This document shows, one piece after another, positions 56,211 to 64,000 of a stretch of 64,000 nt of DNA. Under the pieces are notes generated by a model. It did not search any database and was not told where the DNA came from. It saw only the letters and a program-made list of their open reading frames with translations. How positions within the stretch are numbered: the first letter of the stretch is position 1; the number at the start of each line of letters is the position of its first letter. Location: positions 744,001 through 808,000 of the forward strand of contig JAPYXD010000697.1 in NCBI GenBank assembly GCA_030998225.1, written 5' to 3'. The DNA is from Diplolepis rosae (lineage: Eukaryota > Arthropoda > Insecta > Hymenoptera > Diplolepididae). The position numbers and the translations under genes were made by a program.

Positions 56211-58315
56211 CCAGCTTGAAAGCATACGTGAAATTGCCGGCAGAATATTTTCTTTTTCTCGCTTCAACCAGTCCCGAATTTCGACGCACTCCATAGTCTA
56301 AAGTTTTCTTCCCTTCCATCTCACTTAACCTGACATTTTTTAACTCTTAACAATAACCTTTGACATCCAGCTATTCAAACGCATATCACAGTTAGGTTTA
56401 AATTGCAGTGTTGCACGATCTACGAGTCGACCACTGGCATAGCATTGGTGACTATACGTATACACACATACTACGAATTCTAAGCCAGTAGCGCACTAAA
56501 ATTTTCACCATGCGAGCCCATGAATTTTTTTCAAAACAGCATAGCTTGACGTTGCCCCACGGAACTCTTCTATTTGTACGAGGATGGGACTTACATTCAA
56601 CCTTAACAGAGATGAGTTGGGAGATTGCTAAAGTAATGGAATAAGAGAATTTCACGAAAGTGGGCTGATAAACGCGCCCTCTGAACGCGTTGCGCAAAAG
56701 GTGTACTTTGCGCGTCGGTAAATAATGAAAGTTAGAAAATCGAGAAATGATTTACCATCAGAATTTCTTTGGAGGGGCAGCGGCGCGCGCTGCCCTTGTT
56801 TCTTACTCGTCGCTCTTGCACGTGAGAACGGCTCGTCCCACTTCTCCTTATTCTCCTCGCTTCCTCCATGCAATGCTACTTTTAGATTTCACCCTTTCGG
56901 TTATCGAGTCGGAATTGAGAATTGTGTATTTCTGTCGAAACCGTGCAAAAGAGGCGCGAAGCAGACGACAATTTCAAATTTACGAAATATGTTATTTAAG
57001 AAACAACACTTTTTTTTACGATATTTTGGAAAAAATCTGCCTAAAATAAAAATCTGAAATATCGTGTGAAATTTTATAAGCATTTGAACACTTCAAAAAT
57101 AAACTTTCAGTAAAATTTGATGCCAATAAATGTTCCAAATTTGAATCAATATATATTTTTCTATTCAAATTTCCATACTTCTTATCAATTTTGTACATTT
57201 AAAAACATTTTAGTTAGAGAGATATTTTCTATTAAGAAGAGATAAACATAAAATTCAAGTTTAAAATTTACATTCTCAGTTTTATGTTGGAGATATTTTC
57301 ATCTCACATTTTTGTAGCCTAAGCACAGACTTTTCATTAAAAAAATGAAATTTTTTTTGTGAAAACACAGATGTGGGTAAATTAAAAAGCTAAAATATGT
57401 GTTCATTAATATCTTCATATGAATATGTAAATATTTATCGATATTAAATTTTACATAAAAATTTTTGTCCGAAGTGTTCAAATGTTGTTACAATATGACA
57501 AGATCATATGGACGAGTTCAATTTTTTTAATGAAATATTTTGTAATTTTAATTTGTCTGTTCTTCTGAAATCGGAGGAAGATTTGAACAGTAAACAACAA
57601 ATTTTCCAATGAAATTCAAGGTCAATAAATGCTTAAAGTTTTATATTAAAATTTTAATTACAAAATTTTGAAGCTTTGTAACTATGACATTTTTTGGAAT
57701 TTACATCTTCTACATGACAATTTGTATATATATATATAAATTACCATCGGAAATTACAGGTTGACCTGGAGTTTCAACTTTCGTTAAAGTGATTTATTTT
57801 ATAGAAAGATATTACAAAAGAAATTTTAATTTAGATATCTTTGAAGGAAATTAATAAGTATGTAAAAAAATTAAAATTTTAAAAGATTTTTTTTATTATG
57901 TCTTCATAGTGATTTGTTAACCTAATTAAAATATTTTTAGAAAGTCTTTTCTGGATTCTATATGCTGGGGTTGAACATGTTATAAAAAGTCGTGTAATTT
58001 TAAAAATGTGTATCCCCATACCAATGAAATCTTAAAGTGCGCTGTTCGATAAAATATTAGATATAATATATTTTACTTTTGAATAATCAAACCTTTCATT
58101 TATACTTATATATTGCAATTTTCATTTAAAATATGTTATGTATTCTGAAGGTTTTTTCAAAAAATCAGTCTTAAAGAACACATTCTCATCATGACACTTG
58201 CGCTTTGCGCTCGATTTTCTGTATACATTTCTGTAACTTTCTAATAATTTAAAATCTATTTTCTTCCAAATATTTAAAAAAGGAAGAGAATTCATAGACT
58301 CTTTTTGAGGAAACG
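55766..58315. other. Non-coding stretch with microsatellite and repeat fragments
   Basis: A (CA)n run lies at 56180-56209. A GC-richer patch at 56500-56960 has open frames on both strands but no motif I recognise. 56808-56841 has an inverted relative at about 61805-61838. 56950-57130 is related to 17720-17905, and 57740-57775 to 22265-22305 (inverted). CATTCTCATCATGACACTTG at 58181 is the reverse of the 28.9-kb repeat. No supported gene. Confidence 0.55.
56180..56209 (+). repeat. (CA)n microsatellite
   Basis: About 15 uninterrupted CA units. Confidence 0.95.
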
Positions 58316-58765
58316 ATTTTTTGTATTATCGCTTATTTTGTATCTCACATATTTTGGTTCAAAAATGGAATTTTTTATTTTCAATAGTGTTTTTTTAAAA
58401 CCAAAACATAAAATATACATCTTGTCAAAAAATGTCCTACTGAGAATTTGTAGACCTCATTTAGGCAAATAATTTTCCATCTCAACGTTTTTTTCGTATG
58501 TCACATATTTTGTTCAAATAATGGAATTTTTTAATTTTAATCGTATTTTTTAAAATTAAAATGAAAAATATACGTTTTATCAGAAACTATATCTGAAAAT
58601 ATTTGTATATATTATTGAAACGAACAATTTTCCATTCTTACGTTTTTTTCGTATTTCACATATTTTAGTTAAAAAATTGAATTTCGTATTTTCAATGGTA
58701 TTTTTTTTTTAATTAAAAAGAAAAATATACATCTTATGAAAAAATGTTGCAGTTCAAACTTCTAT
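58316..58765. repeat. Tandem repeat, ~150 bp, three copies
   Basis: TCTCACATATTTTGGTTCAA, TGTCACATATTTTGTTCAAA and TTTCACATATTTTAGTTAAA recur at about 58352, 58499 and 58656, each followed by GGAATTTT or GAATTTCG and by an ATATACATCTT/ATATACGTTTT phrase. The unit is related to the repeats at 16.9 kb and 55.1-55.4 kb. Confidence 0.75.
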
Positions 58766-58771
58766 AGATCT

Positions 58772-59408
58772 TTATATCATATAGGTTTGGTTTCGTCGGT
58801 CTTGCGGTCAATAAAACAACATTCTATAAAAAACTCCTTCATTATATTTGGTCAAAAATTCTCCTATGTTTCAACCTCACTGCGAGTCTTTTTCAAGGAA
58901 TATATATGTCACTAAAAATTGAACAAATTAATTTACAATCAAATTTCTTTTTCCAAAGAGAACTATTTTATGTTGTGTTGATATAATAAATAAGTACTTA
59001 CATAAATTACAAATAAACGAAAGCACACATGAAGATTCAGTCTTATTCTTGAAAATGTCATTAAAATTAAAGCCTCAAAGATTGAGGGCTTCAATAATTT
59101 AAAATTACATTATAATACGGTGTGTAAGTACAATCCGATGAAGCAACGCAAACTGTATGATGGGGAGACGAAGATACGATAAATTGAATTAAATTCACCA
59201 ATGAAAAGTGTGCTAAAGCTTGAGAACACAAACTTGAAAATCATATGTTAAATAATTTCATGGCAAATTCGATTAATATTCATAATTTCAGCCTTAAAAT
59301 TTATTGAAATATTAATATTTTTATTGATATAAATTGATTCAATAATTTTTCTTTAATGTTGTTTTATTGACCTTAAGACCGACGAAACCAAACCTATATG
59401 ATATAATA
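58772..59408. mobile_element. Element with ~55 bp TIRs
   Basis: Terminal inverted repeats at 58772-58830 and 59350-59408: TATATCATATAGGTTTGGTT, TCGTCGGTCTTGCGGTCAAT on the left and the near-complement on the right. The interior is AT-rich and non-coding. Near the left end, the minus strand at 58860-58900 has a hammerhead-like relic (TGAAAAAGACTCGCAGTGAG, then GTTGAAACAT). Confidence 0.8.
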
Positions 59409-59544
59409 ATATAACGGTCGAAGAAATGGTCATCCTTTCTTTATAAAGGAAAAAAAACAAACAAAAATTCTGGCCTGTTGTTTACAAATTTCTAAGTTTT
59501 TCGTTCATTTTATCCGGTTTTCTATATACAGTGAATTCTACATA

Positions 59545-59868
59545 CACGGAAAAAAAAGTCCATTAAATTATATAGAACTAGTTCTATAGCAGAGGATCCG
59601 ACGGGTAGTTTATAGTATTTATATTATAGTTAATAAAAGTTAAAATTGTCTTGGTTGTACATTGCGTTGACCTGTTCTACGAAATGTGTTTAAAAGTTCT
59701 ATAAAATTTAAAGGCCGGGGATACATAATCTCTAATAGAGGGCAGGGTACGAAAAATGTAGAATAGTTCTAGAAAATCTAAAACGAAAGCTAATATACAG
59801 TTTATATCGAAAAAGTCTCTAAACTATAGAGAACGGTTCTGTAAAATGCTGGCCGATTTTTCCACGAA
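59545..59868. mobile_element. CACGGA-type MITE with repeated TAGAACTAG phrases
   Basis: Starts TA|CACGGAAAAAAAAGTCC and ends near GATTTTTCCACG. The interior repeats short palindromic phrases, such as TATAGAACTAGTTCTATAG, AAGTTCTATAAAAT, AATAGTTCTAGAAAA and CTATAGAGAACGGTTCTG. The right terminus is eroded. Similar ends occur at 27.4, 55.5 and 63.3 kb. Confidence 0.65.
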
Positions 59869-59945
59869 AAAAAATATCTTTTATGTTATTATTACACGAA
59901 CAATCACTTACACTAATTACACTCGCACGCTATTAAAATTTCTAT

Positions 59946-60016
59946 TCGCCGCGGGATCGAACCCTCATTCGCACTGCTAATTCCTAATTTCTAACGCCTA
60001 AAACCTCGCGACTAAT
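59946..60016 (-). repeat. tRNA(Leu/Ser)-like fragment, second copy
   Basis: On the minus strand: A box TAGTCGCGAGG, then TTTTAGGCGTTAGAAATTAG, and B box GGGTTCGATCCC. Same family as 22.5 kb. The longer A-to-B distance suits a tRNA with a long variable arm. The acceptor stem is not evident. Confidence 0.55.
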
Positions 60017-60019
60017 CTA

Positions 60020-60436
60020 ACTTGACATACATAAAAAAAAATCTGACATATAAGCTACAGCTACAGGTTCGTCTGTTAAATGTTTGTGACATATTTCATC
60101 GAAACTTTTCGGCTTTAAAGATTTAAATAATTTATGGTTCCAAAATTGTTTCTTTCCTAATGAATAAATGCTTTTTCTCTCAGTAAAATCATTAAATATT
60201 TATTTAATTATAAATTTAATTAAAAATCAAAATAATTCAATATTCTAAAATTATAAGACAAGCAAGTGTTAAATTTACAAATTTAGAAAGTTTTACAAAT
60301 CTGAAGTATTTGAAATTGTAAAATTTCCTAAATCATAAAACATCCGGAATTTCGACTCGATAAACGACAGCCTGAAATCTAAAACTTGGAACAGTTGAAA
60401 ACGCATGCATTGTAACGAAGAAGCGAGGAGAATAAA
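60020..60436. other. AT-rich non-coding stretch
   Basis: No feature supported. Confidence 0.5.
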
Positions 60437-61790
60437 TAGACTAAGCAACAGGGAATTTGTTATGAATGATTTATGACATTATTTATTTCAGAAAACGGAC
60501 TGCGCCATCAGAAGAGAGGTTGGTCATAGAGTAATTGTGTCATGTTTTGGACAACGAAATATGATTTATAAATTTGTTATTAACATTCAAGACCAAAAAA
60601 TCGCACTTTTTTTAGTTTTTTGTTTATAACATTAAAGGTAATAATCCAATCTTGATGACATTCATTTCAAAGTTGTAGAAAACTTAATTTCGAACAAAAT
60701 GAGCCGCCGTTCGATCTGATTGGATAATTAGAAGCGGAGAAAATTCGGAAAAACCGGAAAATTGAACTTGTGTTAAACAAATTAATATCTCAGTAAATTT
60801 TTAACTTTTCAGGTTGAGGTTTGGTGGAAAAGTAACGGACTTTATGTTCTTCAAATGTAAAGAAAAAGGGACACTTTAAGATAATACGTTTCCGCGCTAT
60901 TGACACATTAATTTATTTCATGCGTTAATTGTAAAATGTCTGCTTGCCGCAGAGATGGTCCGATTTTTATTTTGAAAACGGCTTTTAAAAATATAAATCA
61001 AGCACAACAGAACGTCAATCTTGGTGTTTCGCTAAAATGTTGCAAAGTTTATTAAAAAAAGGTTCAAACATGGCTCTAAACGCTTGAACACAGCAAAGTG
61101 ACACAGTGAGCCTACTCGCCTTCTCCCCCCACCACTGTCACTTTGCTGCGTACAAGCGTTCAGAGCCATGTTTAGACCTTTTTTTAATAAACTTTGCAAC
61201 ATTTTAGCGAACAACCAAGATTGACGTTCTGTTGTGCTTGATTTATATTTTTAAAAGCCGTTTTCAAAATAAAAATCGGATCATCTCTGCGGCATGCAGA
61301 CATTTTACAATTAACGCATGAAATAAATTAATGTGTCAATAGCGCGGAAACGTATTATCTTAAAGTGTCCCTTTTTCTTTACATTTGAAAAGCATAAAGT
61401 CCGTTACTTTTCCACCAAACCTCAACCTGAAAAGTGAAAAATTTACTGAGATATTAATTTGTTAAACACAAGTTCAATTTTCCGGTTTTTCCGAATTTTC
61501 TCCGCTTCTAATTATCCAATCAGATCGAACGGCGGCTCATTTTGTTCGAAATTAAGTTTTCTACAACTTTTAAATGAATGTCATCAAGATTGGATTATTA
61601 CCTTTAATGTTATAAACAAAAAACTAAAAAAAGTGCGATTTTTTGGTCTTGAATGTTAATAACAAATTTATAAATCATATTTCGTTGTCCAAAACATGAC
61701 ACAATTACTCTATGACCAACCTCTCTTCTGATGGCGCAGTCCGATTTCTGAAATAAATAATGTCATAACAAATTCCCTGTTGCTTGGTCT
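60437..61790. repeat. ~1.35 kb near-perfect palindrome
   Basis: Two arms of about 650 bp in opposite orientation: left from 60437 to about 61105, right from about 61130 to 61790. They are separated by only about 25 bp (around CTACTCGCCTTCTCCCCCCA). Examples of paired sequence: CAACAGGGAATTTGTTATGA and its complement, AATGAGCCGCCGTTCGATCT, AAGTAACGGACTTTATG, GCACAACAGAACGTCAATCT and CAGCAAAGTGACAC. A small number of mismatches and a ~10 bp indel near the outer left end show that the arms have begun to diverge. No coding content. It could be a foldback element or a hairpin-RNA locus. Confidence 0.95.
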
Positions 61791-62420
61791 AAAAGGGAAA
61801 TGGGACGAGTCGCTCTCGCATGCAAGAGTGACGAGGAAGGAAAAATGGCAACGCAGCTACATTTTACAGAACTCTGGTCTATAGATCTTATAACGGAATG
61901 GTTCACAAACACTCAATAGCTTAAATCTGATTTCTATGGTATTTTTAAACATTTTTTCAAGAATTTTTCTTTATATTTAATTGAACTCGGGTATTTAGAT
62001 CTTACAATGGTCTGATAATAAACTCTCAATACCTCAAATCTGATTTCTACGAAAATTTTCAACATGTTTTTATGAATTTCTCTATATATTTTATGGAACT
62101 TCTTTAATTCGGGATTCAATATAAAATTTACAGTACTCGTTAGTTACTCCAGATTTTTCCTGCATTAAATCCTGACAGTTATACAAAACATAGAAAATTT
62201 GTTCACAGTTCGCTCGTATCCCCAACTCTTGAAATAATTCAAGAAAATTTAATTAACTTTTTTTTTTCGTGTATTTTTTCCAATTCGTGTTGTTGCTTAC
62301 TGGACTTCTTCATTTTGAATTGCAAGCAATGGGATAAGTTTTTGAGTTTCATTATTATCTTTATTTTAACTATCTTCTACATTTTTATGTTTTACGAAAA
62401 TTTTGAATTAATCTTTTAAT
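61791..62420. other. Non-coding stretch
   Basis: A short relative of 56.8 kb at 61805-61838 (inverted). Two similar segments (TAAATCTGATTTCTATGGTA near 61921 and CTCAAATCTGATTTCTACGA near 62033) form a ~110 bp degenerate duplication. No gene. Confidence 0.5.
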
Positions 62421-62423
62421 TTA

Positions 62424-62470
62424 TGGCACTGGAGAGGGCCCCCGCATATGCAGCCGAAACGTTTGCCTTC
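62424..62470 (+). ncRNA. Hammerhead-ribozyme relic, third family
   Basis: Stem I GGCA/TGCC is perfect, the core reads CTGGAGAG instead of CTGATGAG, stem II is GGC/GCC with a long CCCCCGCATATGCA-type loop, and GAAAC is followed by GTT. The core changes probably abolish cleavage, but the layout matches Penelope hammerheads. Confidence 0.5.
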
Positions 62471-62658
62471 TCTCTTTTTTTGCGTTTTTTATCGTAAGTA
62501 GTATTGATAATATTAATAGAAGAAAATAAAAAGAGGCTGACCCAATGCCAAAAAAATGAGAAATTAACAAAAATTCTGTGAATTTTGGGTCAATATAATA
62601 GCAGACATGTCATCAAGCATGTCACTTTACAGTTATTACTCTTGTAGATCTTTATGTA

Positions 62659-62930
62659 CTCTCTGAATTTTAATCAGTCAAAATATACTGATTAGCAGTG
62701 AAATTTGACTAATTCAAATAGCTAAAAAGAGGGTACTGTAAATCAGTCAAATTTCACTGATTATTTCAGTGAAAATTGACTGATTTGACAGTGAAAAATA
62801 TATTTTTCACTGATTCGTCAGTGAAAATTAACTGATTTAACAGTGAAGAATATTTTTTCACTGATGAATCAGTGAAAAGGCAAATCACTGATTCAATCAG
62901 TGAATATTTGACTGATTCAGATTTAGAGAG
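62659..62930. mobile_element. 272-bp MITE made of TCAGTGAAAATTGACTGA phrases
   Basis: Flanked by TA (62657-62658, 62931-62932) with ends CTCTCTGAATTTTAATCAGT and the complement of CTCTCTAAATCTGAATCAGT. The interior is a chain of short inverted phrases (TCACTGATTCGTCAGTGAAA, CTGATGAATCAGTGAA). The insertion interrupts the ~700 bp repeat. TA target duplication suggests a Tc1/mariner-type origin. Confidence 0.85.
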
Positions 62931-63283
62931 TAGTAAACCACTTTTTATCATAACTTTTATTCGTATCTCGTATAATTTAACTGGAAAATGGATATTAACT
63001 TTTTTCAAGTTTTAATATATTGTGACTTTCTTAATTTTATTTTAATTGCAAAATATTATGAGGATAATTAGTAGAGCTTTACAAGAATTATCAGAAACCA
63101 GTCTTAAAATTTTTGATTTTTTCATAAAGTTTTTTTCAAAATGATAAAAAATCCTCCTATTTTGACAATTTTTGTCAGATGTAGCTGGTTAACGAACTTG
63201 TCCTAACTTTTTCAGCTGCGATAATGTATGCCAAAGCTCAATTCAATCCGACAATTTTTTTCTATCCAGAGTTATTGAGTATA

Positions 63284-63631
63284 CACGGAGAAAAAAAACC
63301 TGTTGAATCAACAGATGTCATCTGCTGGAATAGGGACAGCAGTTTTTTTTGGTAATATTTACAGATTTTTCTGTTGGATTCACAGATTGTTTGTAAACTC
63401 AACAGATGAACCTGTAAAATCTACAGACATGTCTGTTAGAATTGCAGATTTCAAGAAAAAAGAGAAATCCGTAATTCTAACAGACATTTCTGTAGATTTT
63501 ACAGGTTCATCTGTTGAGTTTACAAACAATCTGTGAATCCAACAGAAAAATCTGTAAATATTACCAAAAAAATACTGCTGTCCCTACTCCAGCAGATGAC
63601 ATCTGTTGATTCAACAGTTTTTTTCTCCGTG
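63284..63631. mobile_element. 348-bp palindromic MITE, CACGGAG ends
   Basis: Flanked by TA (63282-63283, 63632-63633). Ends CACGGAGAAAAAAA and its complement. Almost the whole length is one hairpin with a centre at about 63458, built from phrases like CTACAGACATGTCTGTTAG and CAACAGATGAACCTGTAAA. The sequence of the other repeat copy lacks it, which confirms insertion at TA. Confidence 0.93.
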
Positions 63632-63955
63632 TATTACCTATTACTACTGCAGACGGACAGACAGACAGACAGACACTTTCGTAAAAACCGTTTTTTCTGA
63701 CTCAAGGGATCTCAAAACGTAAAGAGTTGACGAAAATTCCGAAAATGATTTTTCGCATAAAGCCAAAACTTTAATTCTCATATGATGAGAATCTAAAAGA
63801 CATCAAATCTTCCTTAACAATATTAATAACTCTAAAATTAATTAACATTGTGAAAAGTCTGTAGTCTCATTTCAAAGGTAAGTTTTCATAGTATTTTTCC
63901 AACTAATTAAGATGTTTTTGGAATTTTTCTGCTAGATTCAGCTCTAGAATCAAAC

Positions 63956-64000
63956 ATGGTAATGAAAAATCATCAAATTTCAAATGATGTTTGTACTACA
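63956..64000 (+). CDS. Possible ORF start running off the window
   Basis: An ATG at 63956, 20 bp after a possible 3' splice site, opens a frame (MVMKNHQISNDVCTT) that is still open at the end of the window. The same leader precedes the protease fossil at 54.4 kb. Too short to identify. Confidence 0.25.
   Translation, partial: MVMKNHQISNDVCTT

Larger units (their letters stand above)
62640..63972 (+). repeat. Inverted partner of the 54.4-55.1 kb repeat, with two MITEs inserted
   Basis: Without the MITEs at 62659-62930 and 63284-63631, it is the reverse complement of 54447-55140, to AGCTCTAGAATCAAACATGG. A GTAAGT donor at 63878 and a TTTTTCTGCTAG acceptor at 63935 bound a 58-nt intron-like segment, exactly as in the other copy. 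After ATGGTAATG the two copies diverge completely. Confidence 0.82.

Noticed and set aside
56452..57057. Overlapping open frames of 73-110 codons on both strands
   Set aside because: GC-richer patch without motifs; frames overlap on both strands and contain repeat fragments shared with 17.7 and 61.8 kb.
58860..58900. Hammerhead motif on the minus strand inside the 58.8-kb element
   Set aside because: The core reads TTGAAAAAG in place of CTGATGAG and stem II is weak; kept only as a relic, not as a separate feature.
61459..61659. Open frames within the 60-61 kb palindrome
   Set aside because: Short, AT-rich, without motifs, and in a structure that is inverted-repeat throughout.

Overview
This window is eukaryotic, AT-rich, repeat-dominated DNA, most likely from an arthropod (probably an insect) genome. 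The basis is the mobile-element mix: several mariner lineages, a piggyBac, a hAT-type insertion, Penelope-like retroelements with hammerhead-ribozyme motifs, an R1-clade-like LINE, pogo-like and foldback MITEs, and fragments of a Polinton/adintovirus-like element. I see no intact ordinary host gene. Nearly everything recognisable is a transposon, a retroelement, a virus-like fossil or a tandem repeat.

Layout. 1-15.4 kb is one satellite array of ~110-111 bp monomers, with higher-order repeats of ~2.2 kb, 442 bp and 222 bp; its right edge ends in a few decayed monomers in inverted orientation. 15.7-23.4 kb is AT-rich filler of old dispersed repeats carrying two internally deleted mariner-type elements (each bounded by TA), two Penelope-like 3' ends with ribozyme motifs, and a tRNA-like fragment. 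23.4-26.9 kb is a broken piggyBac gene split by a ~1.7 kb non-autonomous hAT-like element with an 8-bp target duplication. 27-35 kb holds transposase fragments, a pogo-like MITE, a Penelope endonuclease fragment and single copies of a tRNA-like repeat unit.

34.8-42.3 kb is a tandem array of ~340 bp units, each carrying a tRNA-like, Pol III-type unit. A ~5.5 kb R1-like LINE (ORF1 with zinc knuckles; ORF2 with endonuclease and reverse transcriptase) sits on the minus strand inside it, flanked by a ~166 bp duplication of the array. 45-54.5 kb holds a Penelope reverse transcriptase fragment and a decayed Polinton/adintovirus-like block: protein-primed type B DNA polymerase on plus; capsid-like and adenain-type protease genes on minus. 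That block is interrupted by a TIR element, a mariner and an inverted pair of Penelope copies that share one 13-bp target duplication. 54.5-64 kb is non-coding and very rich in inverted repeats: a ~1.35 kb near-perfect palindrome, several hairpin MITEs, and an inverted ~700 bp repeat that carries a possible 58-nt intron in both copies.

Three themes may be of biological interest. First, hammerhead motifs with pairing stems I and II recur at several loci. Second, a tRNA-like cloverleaf is embedded in an extended hairpin in two repeat families, with apparent compensatory changes between them. Third, the virus-like fragments are heavily mutated and cannot encode functional proteins as they stand.
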